Positions 36,938-45,509 of a stretch of 64,000 nucleotides of DNA are shown piece after piece (position 1 is the first letter of the stretch; every line of letters starts with the position of its first letter). This DNA is from CAWCTD01 sp963798455 (lineage in GTDB: Bacteria; Acidobacteriota; Terriglobia; Bryobacterales; Bryobacteraceae). The translations under genes were made by a program, and so were the position numbers. Where the stretch lies: positions 682,001 to 746,000 of the forward strand of contig CAWCTD010000003.1 of the NCBI GenBank assembly GCA_963798455.1, written 5' to 3'. The notes beneath the pieces are model-generated. The model saw only the letters and a program-made list of their open reading frames with translations. It had not been told where the DNA came from and searched no databases.

Positions 36938-38014
36938 ATGCACAAGATTGCAGTAATTCCCGGTGACGGGACTGGTCCGGAAGTGACTGCCGAAGCAGTC
37001 AAGGTTCTCAAGGTCGCGGCCGCGAAGTTCGGCTTCAAAGTCGAGCTGACTGAGTTTGACTTCGGCGGCGAGCGATACAAGCGAACGGGGGAGTTGTTGC
37101 CGGATAGCGCTGTCGAGGAACTGCGCAAGTTCGACGCCATCCTGCTCGGAGCCATCGGCCACCCCGACGTGACGCCGGGGATCCTGGAGAAAGGAATCCT
37201 GCTGAAGGCCCGTTTCGAACTGGACCAGTACATCAATCTCAGGCCGGTGAAACTGTTCCCCGGGGTTCAGACGCCCCTGAAGGACAAAGGACCGAACGAC
37301 ATCGATTTTGTCGTGGTTCGGGAGAACACCGGAGACTTGTACACGGGAGTCGGCGGCTTCAGCATGAGGGGAACTCCCCAAGAAGTCGCTGTTCAAACAG
37401 CGATCTATAGCCGCTTCCAGGTGGACCGCTGCCTCCGCTACGCTTTCAACTACGCGCAGAAGTACGGCAGGAAATCGCGGGGCAAGGCGGCCAAGAATAC
37501 CCTGGCGCTGTGCGGCAAGACGAACGTTCTGACGTATATTTACAACCTCTGGGAACGAGCCTTCCACGAGATGGGGCAGAAGGAGTTCCCGGAGATCGCC
37601 CGCGAGTACTACCACGTCGATGCGACCTGCATGTGGTTCGTCAAGAACCCAGAGTGGTTTGACGTGGTGGTGACGGGAAACCTGTTCGGCGACATCATCA
37701 CGGATTTGGGTGCGATGATTCAGGGCGGCATGGGAATTGCCGCCGGCGGCAATATCAATCCCGAAGGGGTAAGCATGTTTGAGCCCATCGGCGGAAGCGC
37801 GCCCAAGTACACCGGCCAAGGCGTCATCAATCCGCTGGCTGCGATCTGCGCGATGCAGATGATGCTGGCAACGCTTGGCGAAGACAAGGCCGCGACCGCG
37901 GTCGAGGATGCGGTCATGTTCGCTACCGCCAACAAGGTAAAATCGCTTCAGGCCGGCCGCATGGGCTATTCAACGTCCGAGGTCGGCGACCTGATAGCCG
38001 AAAGAATCGCGTAA
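36938..38014 (+). CDS. Second 3-isopropylmalate dehydrogenase-type enzyme, NADP-like cofactor motif
   Basis: A 358-residue beta-decarboxylating dehydrogenase. The substrate loop GILLKARFELDQYINLRPVKL is of the LeuB type best known from Actinobacteria, and VVRENTGDLYTG, KTNVLTYIYNLW and TGNLFGDIITDLGAMIQGG are conserved. At the cofactor site it has GSAPKYTGQ: in NAD-dependent LeuB this position is Asp-Ile, while Lys-Tyr is the NADP pair of isocitrate dehydrogenase. NADP use is therefore predicted. It lies just beyond the 3' end of leuD on the other strand, between a full pspC and a pspC relic. It may back up the frameshifted operon leuB. Confidence 0.85.
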   Translation: MHKIAVIPGDGTGPEVTAEAVKVLKVAAAKFGFKVELTEFDFGGERYKRTGELLPDSAVEELRKFDAILLGAIGHPDVTPGILEKGILLKARFELDQYINLRPVKLFPGVQTPLKDKGPNDIDFVVVRENTGDLYTGVGGFSMRGTPQEVAVQTAIYSRFQVDRCLRYAFNYAQKYGRKSRGKAAKNTLALCGKTNVLTYIYNLWERAFHEMGQKEFPEIAREYYHVDATCMWFVKNPEWFDVVVTGNLFGDIITDLGAMIQGGMGIAAGGNINPEGVSMFEPIGGSAPKYTGQGVINPLAAICAMQMMLATLGEDKAATAVEDAVMFATANKVKSLQAGRMGYSTSEVGDLIAERIA

Positions 38015-38069
38015 CAGCCTTGGGAATGACCGTTACCGGAAAGACCCTGTCGCACAAGTGGGCGAGAGC

Positions 38070-38168
38070 GAGGTCGCGCTGATCACCGGAGTCGGCTTCG
38101 TCGCCTGCGTTATCGCTTGGGTCGCTATGCCGAAGGACTACCGCCAGCCTCCGGCGCAAGCGTATTGA
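38070..38168 (+). pseudogene. Relic of a pspC 3' end
   Basis: The frame reads TGVGFVACVIAWVAMPKD followed by YRQPPAQAY and a stop, against TGVGFIAYIVAWIAMPKD, YRQPPAQAF in the intact gene at 36186-36497. DNA similarity starts near 38070 and ends at the stop. The minus strand of this relic supplies the last residues and stop codon (38125-38127) of leuD. Confidence 0.85.
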
Positions 38169-38760
38169 TCGAGCCCACCCGCTGGGCCTCATAAGCGGCG
38201 ATGGAAGCCTCCTGCATGAGGATGTAGCCGAGCTCGTTTACTCCCTCGAGCAGACACTGCCGGGCGAAGCTGTCCACCGGGAACTCGACCTGGCGGCCGC
38301 CGGGCATCGTCAGCTTCCGGGCGGCGAGGTCCACGGCTACGGTTGCGGCCGGGTCCCTGGCCAGCAGCGAGAACAGCTCGGCGTGCACGTCGCGCGGGAC
38401 GACAATGGGCAGCAGCGCGTTCTTCAGCGCGTTCTGCCGGAAGATGTCGGCGAACGAGGTGCTGATGACCGCGCGGAAACCATACTGTGTCAGCGCCCAT
38501 GGAGCGTGCTCGCGCGAGCTGCCGCACCCGAAGTTGTCCCCGGCGAGGAGGATTTGCGACTTCTTGGCCTCGGGGGTGTTGAGGATGAAATCCGGCTTGG
38601 GCTTGCCTTCGGCGTCGTAGCGCCAGTCGCAGAAAAGCTGATCGCCGAGACCATCCTTGGAGATGGTCTTGAGGAAGCGCGCCGGGATGATTTGGTCCGT
38701 GTCGATGTTGTCGATCGGAAGCGGAACCAGGCGGCTTTCGAAAGGAGTGAACTTGGTCAT
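38125..38760 (-). CDS. leuD: 3-isopropylmalate dehydratase small subunit
   Basis: With LeuC, isomerises 2- to 3-isopropylmalate in leucine synthesis. It has 211 residues, with IDNIDTDQIIPARFLKTI, LLAGDNFGCGSSREHAPWAL and FADIFRQNALKNALLPI. The ATG overlaps the leuC stop (ATGA at 38757-38760). The last ~18 residues (RVGSINTLAPEAGGSPSA) come from the antisense strand of a pspC relic, so the native C-terminus has been replaced or extended; the fold should tolerate this because the tail lies after the last conserved helix. Confidence 0.95.
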   Translation of the reverse strand: MTKFTPFESRLVPLPIDNIDTDQIIPARFLKTISKDGLGDQLFCDWRYDAEGKPKPDFILNTPEAKKSQILLAGDNFGCGSSREHAPWALTQYGFRAVISTSFADIFRQNALKNALLPIVVPRDVHAELFSLLARDPAATVAVDLAARKLTMPGGRQVEFPVDSFARQCLLEGVNELGYILMQEASIAAYEAQRVGSINTLAPEAGGSPSA

Positions 38761-40162
38761 AGCAGTGTCCTCACGTCGGTGACGACCCCGGTCACGGCGC
38801 AGGCCGCCGCCGTGAGCGGGCTGGCCAGCAGCGTCCGGCCCCCGGGGCCTTGCCGGCCTTCGAAATTCCGGTTGCTGGTGGAGACGCTGTATTCGCCGGG
38901 CTTCAACTGGTCGCCGTTCATGGCGATGCACATGGAGCAACCCGACTCGCGCCACTCGGCTCCAGCCTCGGGAAAATACGATCCAGCCCTTCGGCCTCCG
39001 CCTGCCGCTTCAGGGCCTGGGAGCCAGGGACGATCAAAGCACGGACACGGGGGTGGACCTTGCGGCCCTTCAGCACCCGCGCTGCATCCCGCAGGTCGCG
39101 CATCCGCCCGTTGGTGCAGCTTCCGATGAAGACCACCTGGACAGGGTGGCCCAGGAGCGGCTTGCCAGGCTGTAAGTCCATGTATCGAAGGGCTTTGGCA
39201 AGCGAATCCCGCTGCACGGAATCGGTCACGCCGACGGGATCCGGCACGGCCGCTGTGACGGGCATGCCCATGCCGGGGCTGGTTCCGTAAGTGATCATCG
39301 GTTCGAGCGAGGATGCATCCAGGCTCACCGAACGGTCGTAGGAGGCGCCTTCGTCGGTAGGCAGAGTCCTCCAACGGGCTACGGCGGCGTCCCAGGCAGG
39401 CCCTTTCGGGGCGAGGCGCCGTCCCTGGAGGAACTGGAAGGTGACATCGTCCGGGGCGATGAGGCCGGCCCGCGCGCCGGCTTCGATTGACATGTTACAG
39501 ACCGTCATCCGCTCGTCCATGGAAAGAGCCCGAATGGCCGGCCCGCAGTACTCGAACACGCAGCCGGTGCCGCCGCCCGTTCCGATCTTGGCGATCAGGG
39601 CAAGGATGATGTCCTTGGCGGAGACCCCGCGGCCCAGGCTGCCGTTGACGACTACCTGGTACGTCTTCGGCTTGTTCTGGAGCAGACACTGGGTGGCAAG
39701 GACGTTCTCCACCTCGCTGGTCCCAATGCCGAAGGCCAGCGCACCGAAGGCGCCGTGCGTCGCCGTGTGGCTGTCGCCGCACACGACGGTCATGCCGGGT
39801 TGTGTCGCGCCCAGTTCCGGTCCGATCACGTGGATCACTCCCTGGCACGGGCTCTTCATGCCGTGGCAAACGATTCCGAATTCGGCGCAGTTGGCTTCCA
39901 GTTGCGCCACCTGCCTGGCTGCAATCGGGTCGGCAATAGGAAGGTCCCAGTTTGTGGTTGGGACGCTGTGGTCTGTAGTCGCCAGGGTTAAGTCCGGGCG
40001 GCGCACCTTCAGGCCACGCTGCCGGAGTCCCTCGAAAGCCTGTGGGGAAGTCACCTCGTGGACCAGGTGAAGATCGATATAGAGAAGCACCGGGGCTCCC
40101 GGTGGCTGGGCGACCACGTGCGCATCCCAGATTTTCTCGATGATTGTACGGGGTTTATTCAT
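38757..40162 (-). pseudogene. leuC: 3-isopropylmalate dehydratase large subunit gene with one frameshift
   Basis: The [4Fe-4S] subunit of isopropylmalate isomerase. The main frame (40162 down to about 38970) has HLVHEVTSPQAFEGL, TTDHSVPT, HVIGPELGATQPGMTVVCGDSHTATHGAFG, KDIILALIAKIG and the cluster Cys in VFIGSCTNGRMRDL. Near 38970 one base is missing, most likely one T of the run ATTTT before CCCGAGG. The other frame then completes the protein (EAGAEWRESGCSMCIAMNGDQL, with the remaining cluster Cys pair, SNRNFEGRQGPGGRTLLASP). Restored length is about 468 residues, normal. Confidence 0.93.
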
Positions 40163-41245
40163 TGTATTGCGTCACACACCGCTTGTCCTACTTCAATAGT
40201 AGTAGCCGGCTTCCCGGCGGGCTTCAGGTCCGCCGTCAGCTTGCCGCTGTTGAGGACAGCTTCCATCGCCTGATTGACGGCTGCTGCTTCCTCTTTCAGC
40301 CCGAAACTGTACTCAAGCATCGCCGCCACTGAGCCAATGCGCCGCGAGAGGATTGGCTTTGTTTTGTCCCGCGATGTCGGGCGCGGAGCCATGCACCGGC
40401 TCGTACAAGCCGGTCCAGGCGCCCGACGGACGGCGTTCGCCGATCGAAGCCGATGGCAGCATGCCTATGGAGCCCGCCAGCACCGCGCCCTCGTCGCTGA
40501 GGATGTCGCCGAACAGGTTCTCGGTCAGCACGACGTCGAACCGCCGCGGATTCAGGATCAACTGCATGGCGCAGTTGTCCACCAGCAGGTGGTCCAGTGC
40601 CACGTCGGGGAACTCCCGGCCGATCTCGATCACCACCTTCCGCCAAAGGTGAGAGACTTCGAGCACGTTGGACTTGTCCACGCTAGTGACTTTGCGCCGC
40701 CTGCCCTGGGCGAGATGAAAGGCCATGCGGGCGATGCGCTCGATCTCGCCGCGGGTGTAAGCCATGGTGTTCACGCCGCGGGTTTCCGGCCCTTCTCCCG
40801 AGATGCCGCGCGGCGTCCCGTAGTAGAGGCCCCCGGTCAGCTCGCGGACGATGATCATGTCGGTTCCCTCGACCAGGTGGTTCTTCAAGGGCAGGGCGTC
40901 CAGCAGGGAGGCGTAAGCCCTCACCGGCCGTAGATTGGCAAACACGCCCAGGGCCTTGCGGAGCCCGAGCAATCCTTTCTCAGGACGCTGGTCCGGCGGC
41001 GCATTGTCGAATTCCGGTAGGCCGACCGCACCCATCAGGGTTGCATCCGCATCCAGCGCCAACTGCAGACTCTCCTTCGGGAGCGGCGTCCCCACCTGGT
41101 GGATGGCGACCCCGCCGAGCAGACCTTCCGTGAGCTTGAGCGAGTGGTGGAACCGCTCGGCGACGCGCCGCAGCACGCGCACGGCCTCCTCGGTGACCTC
41201 TTTGCCGATCCCGTCGCCGGGCAGGACTAACACGTTAAGATTCAT
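40159..41245 (-). pseudogene. leuB: 3-isopropylmalate dehydrogenase gene with one frameshift
   Basis: Oxidises and decarboxylates 3-isopropylmalate. It begins MNLNVLVLPGDGIGKEVTEEAV and has the substrate loop GLLGLRKALGVFANLRPVR, IIVRELTGGLYYG, TENLFGDILSDEGAVLAGSIGML and the NAD motif GSAPDIAGQNKANPLA. One extra C in GCGGCG-C-ATTGG near 40341 shifts the frame; the next frame completes IGSVAAMLEYSFGLKEEAAAV to the end. Restored length is about 361 residues. Its stop overlaps the leuC ATG. Confidence 0.92.
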
Positions 41246-41300
41246 GGCTTTCTATAAGGGGAAAGCATGATTGTACCGTGGCCGCCCCGTCTCTTGCAGC

Positions 41301-42473
41301 CTACATCTCAGCAGCCTTGGCGCTATGGTCCACAACCTGGCGGATGAGGATGAGAATCTCCTCGTCCAACACGCCCTTCTTCCGATCCGCCAGGGCGATG
41401 AAAAGCTGGTACATCTCATCCAGGTGCTCGCCGGACAGGTCGTGGCCGAGATGCTGGCAGCGGTCCCTGAGGGCGTGGCGCCCGCTGTGCTTCCCCAGCA
41501 CCAGTCGGCTTTCCGGCACGCCCACCATGCTCGGGTGCATGATCTCGTAAGTGCTCCGTTCCTTCAGGAATCCGTCCTGGTGGATGCCGGCCTCGTGTGC
41601 GAAGGCGTTGCGCCCGACGATGGCCTTGTTGGGCTGGGGGCCGAAGCTGATCAATTCGGTCAGCAACTGGCTGGCGGGAAACAGGTGCTCGGTCACGATG
41701 CCCACTTCAAACGGCAGGCGATCCTGGCGCAGCTTGATGGCCATCACCAGCTCTTCCAGGGCGCAGTTGCCGGCGCGCTCGCCGATCCCATTGATCGTGC
41801 ACTCCACCTGGCGCGCGCCCGCCTGAACGGCGGCCAGCGAGTTGGCCAGCGCCAGGCCCAAGTCGTTGTGGCAGTGTACGCTGACGATGGCCGTGTCGCC
41901 CAGCGCGCGCGCCATGCGCCCGATCAGTTCCGCATGTTCGCCGGGCGTGGAATAGCCCACCGTGTCGGGCAGGTTCACGGTCCGGGCTCCCGCCGCCACG
42001 ATGGCCCTGGAGATCTGCTCGAGGTAGTCGTGATCGGTGCGGGTTGCATCCTCGGCCGAGAACTCCACGTCGTCCACGTAACGGCGCGCCAGTTCGACGG
42101 CCGCCACCGCCTGCTCCAGCACCTGCTCCCTGGTTTTGTGCAGCTTGTGCTTGAGGTGGATATCGCTGGTTGCGATGAAGGTGTGCAGCCGTGGATTGCT
42201 GGCCTTCTCCAGAGCGCGGGCGGCGCGTTCCACGTCCAGCTTGCAGGCTCGGGCCAAAGCCGCCACCTGCACCTCGGGAAACTCGCGGCTGATGGTATCG
42301 ACCGCTTCGAAATCGCCTTCAGAGGCGATGGGGAACCCGGCTTCGAGGGTATCTACTCCGAGTTCCACAAGTTTCCGCGCCATGAGGACTTTCTCAGTGA
42401 CGGTCATGCTGCATCCGGGGGACTGTTCGCCATCCCGGAGTGTCGTGTCGAAGATGTGTACGCGATTGTTCAC
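41301..42473 (-). CDS. leuA: 2-isopropylmalate synthase, catalytic part only
   Basis: Condenses acetyl-CoA and 2-oxoisovalerate as the first step of leucine synthesis. It has 390 residues from the GTG at 42473, which has AGGTGG (42479-42484) 5 bases upstream and gives the normal start NNRVHIFDTTLRDGEQSPGC. An in-frame ATG at 42530 lacks a ribosome site. It contains VSVHCHNDLGLALANSLAAV (metal-binding HxH) and INGIGERAGNCALEE. It stops right after LGKHSGRHALRDRCQHLGHD and a short helical linker. The usual C-terminal LeuA dimer domain that binds leucine is absent, so feedback inhibition may be lost. A homocitrate-synthase-like role is possible but the operon argues for leucine. Confidence 0.9.
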   Translation of the reverse strand: MNNRVHIFDTTLRDGEQSPGCSMTVTEKVLMARKLVELGVDTLEAGFPIASEGDFEAVDTISREFPEVQVAALARACKLDVERAARALEKASNPRLHTFIATSDIHLKHKLHKTREQVLEQAVAAVELARRYVDDVEFSAEDATRTDHDYLEQISRAIVAAGARTVNLPDTVGYSTPGEHAELIGRMARALGDTAIVSVHCHNDLGLALANSLAAVQAGARQVECTINGIGERAGNCALEELVMAIKLRQDRLPFEVGIVTEHLFPASQLLTELISFGPQPNKAIVGRNAFAHEAGIHQDGFLKERSTYEIMHPSMVGVPESRLVLGKHSGRHALRDRCQHLGHDLSGEHLDEMYQLFIALADRKKGVLDEEILILIRQVVDHSAKAAEM

Positions 42474-42530
42474 GGTTGCCACCTGCGCTCTGGATTGCGC
42501 CCCGCCGGCCTGTTCCTCCGACAGGGGCAT

Positions 42531-42645
42531 AGAGCCATTATCTGCGGGAACCTGCGATTTAGCAAATTTATATTCTTATGCGTACCTATAATATTGACTA
42601 ATTGCATAAATTGAACTAATCTACACTTGGGGGAGCATTAGACCC
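42531..42645. promoter_or_regulatory. Divergent leuA-lysR control region
   Basis: An AT-rich block in a GC-rich region. For lysR (+ strand), TTGACT at 42594-42599 and TAATCT at 42617-42622 with 17-base spacing make a good promoter, followed by GGGGGAG before the ATG at 42646. A dyad TTAT-N8-ATAA at 42576-42591 and TATAAT at 42587-42592 suggest a LysR-type operator overlapping the leuA promoter. Confidence 0.6.
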
Positions 42646-43521
42646 ATGGAGTTCTATTCGCTTCAAGTCTTCCACACGGTGGCCTCGGAACGGAGCTTCT
42701 CGCGGGCTGCCGGGAAACTCATGCGCACGCAACCGGCGATCTCGCTGGCGGTGCAGCGCCTGGAACACGAACTGGGTGAAAAGCTGCTGGACCGCTCGGG
42801 CAAGGAGATCCTGCTCACCGACGCCGGCCGGATCGTGCTGGAGTTCGCGAGGCGTTTCGAAAACCTGCAAGGGGAACTGGGGGTTGCTCTGGCCGAACTG
42901 CGGGACAACGCCGCGGGAAGGCTGGTCATCGGCGCGAACGAATCCACCACGCTTTACCTGCTGAGGCACATCCAGCGCTACCGGAGGCTCTACCCGAAGG
43001 TGAAGGTGCAGGTTCGGCGCAGCCTGTCCAGCAAGGTTCCGGGGCAGTTGATCGACGGGGACCTGGAACTGGGAGTGATCAGCTTCGACCCGGATGACGA
43101 CCGCCTCGTTTCGGCTGTGATCTACACCGACCATCTGGCGTTCGTGGTTTCGCCTCAGCACCGCTTCGCCGGCCGGCAGTCGGTGTCGATTCGAGAACTC
43201 GGCATGGAGACCTTCATCGCCCACAACGTGCTCTCCCCTTACCGGGAGACGGTGTTGCGCGAGTTCCAGCGGCACAAGGTGACCCTGAACATGGACGTCG
43301 AGATGCCCACCGTGGAAACCATTCGCAAGCTGGTGCAGCGCGACGAAGGCGTCGCGTTTCTGCCCAGGATGTGCGTGGAGCAGGAACTGGAGCAGGGGAC
43401 GCTGTGTGAAGTGCAAGTGGAAGAACTGCATGTCGAACGCAAGATCCGGCTGGTCCATCCCGCCCGCCGCGCCCTCAGCCACGCCGCCAAGGCCTTCCTG
43501 GAGGTCATCCAAGGGAAGTAG
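42646..43521 (+). CDS. LysR-family transcriptional regulator next to the leu operon
   Basis: A 291-residue regulator. The N-terminal winged helix-turn-helix is FHTVASERSFSRAAGKLMRTQPAISLAVQRLEHELG read in two halves at residues 9-44, followed by a LysR substrate-binding domain (about 90-290). Its divergent position facing leuA suggests it controls leucine synthesis, as LeuO- or LeuR-type regulators do. Its last 192 bases are duplicated at 47723-47914, beyond a restriction island. Confidence 0.92.
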   Translation: MEFYSLQVFHTVASERSFSRAAGKLMRTQPAISLAVQRLEHELGEKLLDRSGKEILLTDAGRIVLEFARRFENLQGELGVALAELRDNAAGRLVIGANESTTLYLLRHIQRYRRLYPKVKVQVRRSLSSKVPGQLIDGDLELGVISFDPDDDRLVSAVIYTDHLAFVVSPQHRFAGRQSVSIRELGMETFIAHNVLSPYRETVLREFQRHKVTLNMDVEMPTVETIRKLVQRDEGVAFLPRMCVEQELEQGTLCEVQVEELHVERKIRLVHPARRALSHAAKAFLEVIQGK

Positions 43522-44030
43522 GGGCGCGGCAGGGGCGCGGCAGGTCCTCCCCCCGTCAAAAAATGCGAAAAGTGTCGAGATCTGTCGAGTTGTGTCCGGT
43601 GGACGAGTGGACTGAGCCCTAAAGTGAGGCAGTGCTGAGATTCGACAGTTGCCGTTCGCTGGAAAATGCTAGACGAACGGGATCTCCTGTCTCAAAATGA
43701 ACGTGCCCGGGGGGTAAGGTCGGACGAGTGGGCGCAGGTGCTTGAAACGACGGGTGCTCAAGGGCTCGGGGCAGAGTGAAAAAGGTTCGCTCGGCCGCCG
43801 GCATATCGAGGATCTCGCGGAATCCGCCCTCGGAGACGCCATTCGGGTGGTTCTTCATCACCTCAGGGACGCTCAGGCCGATCTCCGATAGGAGTTTACC
43901 CATGGCGTACGATTGTCTTGAATCAGCAACAGGCAAGCAACGAGAACCGGTTGGCGGAACAATCCTGAGCAGATACTCCTCGAATGAAGTGCCGGGGAGA
44001 TGTAGAATCATAGCGATCTGATGGACAACT
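43522..44030. other. Left flank of the restriction island, mostly non-coding
   Basis: After a G/C-rich stretch to about 43550 the composition drops. The sequence has short TGTCGAG repeats near 43574-43590 and no recognised gene, apart from one uncertain minus-strand frame at 43619-44011. No integrase gene is seen. TAGAAT at 44003-44008 may be the -10 of mcrB. Confidence 0.45.
43619..44011 (-). CDS. Hypothetical protein (uncertain)
   Basis: An open frame of 130 residues, divergent from mcrB by 19 bases. An internal Met at 43903 (MGKLLSEIGLSVPEVMKNHP) would be a more natural start, giving about 94 residues. The N-terminal half looks protein-like (charged helix, then GGFREILDMPAAERTFFTLP), but I recognise no family. 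It may be a remnant of a gene lost from the island, or chance. Confidence 0.3.
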   Translation of the reverse strand: MILHLPGTSFEEYLLRIVPPTGSRCLPVADSRQSYAMGKLLSEIGLSVPEVMKNHPNGVSEGGFREILDMPAAERTFFTLPRALEHPSFQAPAPTRPTLPPGHVHFETGDPVRLAFSSERQLSNLSTASL

Positions 44031-45509
44031 ATGGCGACAAGTATTGATCTTCTCGTTCAGTTGATTCACGCGAAGTCCCAGGACGGCTGGGGTGAGCGAA
44101 ATAGGCAGGCTTTCGAGGCCTTGTTCGGCGCCCCGTCGGGCCGTTACCGCAAGGATGCACAAGCAACAGTAACGCTCCGTGCTCCCGAGATCAGTAGCGA
44201 CACGGGAGTCCCCTTCGCTGCGTACATACACCCCTCGAATCCCTCTTCCGGGCCTTACGGAGGGTTCTCATTCGTCGTGTTTCCGGTACCGGACGAGGTC
44301 TGCATGGTGGCGATGGTCGTGGGTACTCAGGGCCTGGCCCCCGACGAGGCGATTCTTGGCAGGCCGGGACATGCGCGCAGAATGCAGGCGATCTGTGCCT
44401 GGTTGAACAAGGCGTACGGAAAAGGCCGGCAGGTGGCCTGGGCGAAGCAGGACCCCACGCGTGTTGACCTGGAGGCGCCGGATACGGTGAAGCGGATCTG
44501 GCCGGCATACCAAAAGGTCTTTGAGCGCTACGGCAAGGTGCTGTACGCCATCTACACACCCACCGAGGACCAAGCCGCAACCCGGGCGGCCGTGACAGCA
44601 CTGCTGGATGTGATGTTCGAAGAACGCGGTCAGCAACCGCTGACGCAGTTCAAAGCGGAAGCTGAAGTCCTCCAGGCTTCGTGGTTCGCTCATCTAATGC
44701 CCTCTTCGACCAGCGAGCAGGTAGCCGAACTGTTGGAGCGGCGGTGCTATGTGATCCTTCAAGGTCCACCCGGAACCGGGAAGACCAGAATGGCTCGCCA
44801 GCTTCTGCAAGGGGCGTATGGTTCGCACGGTCGGTCCATCCAGTTCCACGCCAACACAACGTACGAGAATTTCGTTGGGGGCTTGGCGCCAGTCCACGGC
44901 GATGGTTCGTTGGGATTTCGTTTCGCTCCCGCGCCCGGGTTCTTGGTGGAAGCGGCTGCTGAAGCCCTAAGAAATCCCTCGCGAAAGTACCTGCTCCATA
45001 TCGATGAGATCAACCGCGCCGATCTCGGGAAGGTCCTCGGAGAGGCGATTTTCTTGCTCGAGCCGGAACCGGAATCCCCACGCGAGATCGCTCTCCCGTA
45101 CGACTTCGGCGAACCCTTTCACAAGACGCTCCGTTTGCCGATGAACCTGCATATTCTTGGGACCATGAACAGCGCCGACCGAAGCATCGCCATACTGGAT
45201 GTGGCGGTCCGCCGGAGATTCGCGTTCCTATCGCTCTGGCCGAGTATGCAGGTGGTTGAGGAGTACGGCTGTGAGTTGGCGCAGAAGGAATTCCGGGAGC
45301 TAGTCTCGATCTTCGTGGAGCACGCGCCAGAGGATTCTCTGTCGCTGGTCCCCGGGCACTCGTACTTTCTCGGAAAAGACGAAAACGCTGCGAAGTCGAA
45401 CTTGAGAACAAACCTTGCGCCTCTGCTCACAGAGTACCTCGCGCAGGGCTATGTGACTGGTTTCGCTGACGACATAAGGAGCTACCTGCAGAGGCTCGGA
45501 AGTCTGTGA
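44031..45509 (+). CDS. McrB-like AAA+ NTPase of a restriction system
   Basis: A 492-residue motor subunit. Residues 1-200 are a DUF3578-like (MrcB_N) DNA-recognition-type domain (GPYGGFSFVVFPVPDE, RMQAICAWLNKAYG). The AAA+ part has Walker A LQGPPGTGKTRMA at about 244-251, the McrB signature HIDEINRADLGKVLGE at about 324-339, and GTMNSADRSIAILDVAVRRRFAF, which carries the MNxxD motif and arginine finger of GTP-using McrB proteins. It is translationally coupled to the nuclease gene (GTGA at 45506-45509). Codons end in A or T more often than in neighbouring genes, supporting transfer. LlaJI-type restriction pairs are the closest analogue I recall. Confidence 0.9.
   Translation: MATSIDLLVQLIHAKSQDGWGERNRQAFEALFGAPSGRYRKDAQATVTLRAPEISSDTGVPFAAYIHPSNPSSGPYGGFSFVVFPVPDEVCMVAMVVGTQGLAPDEAILGRPGHARRMQAICAWLNKAYGKGRQVAWAKQDPTRVDLEAPDTVKRIWPAYQKVFERYGKVLYAIYTPTEDQAATRAAVTALLDVMFEERGQQPLTQFKAEAEVLQASWFAHLMPSSTSEQVAELLERRCYVILQGPPGTGKTRMARQLLQGAYGSHGRSIQFHANTTYENFVGGLAPVHGDGSLGFRFAPAPGFLVEAAAEALRNPSRKYLLHIDEINRADLGKVLGEAIFLLEPEPESPREIALPYDFGEPFHKTLRLPMNLHILGTMNSADRSIAILDVAVRRRFAFLSLWPSMQVVEEYGCELAQKEFRELVSIFVEHAPEDSLSLVPGHSYFLGKDENAAKSNLRTNLAPLLTEYLAQGYVTGFADDIRSYLQRLGSL

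Noticed and set aside
42474..42645. Possible leucine attenuator or T-box before leuA
   Set aside because: No short frame rich in Leu codons, no T-box sequence and no terminator stem were seen.
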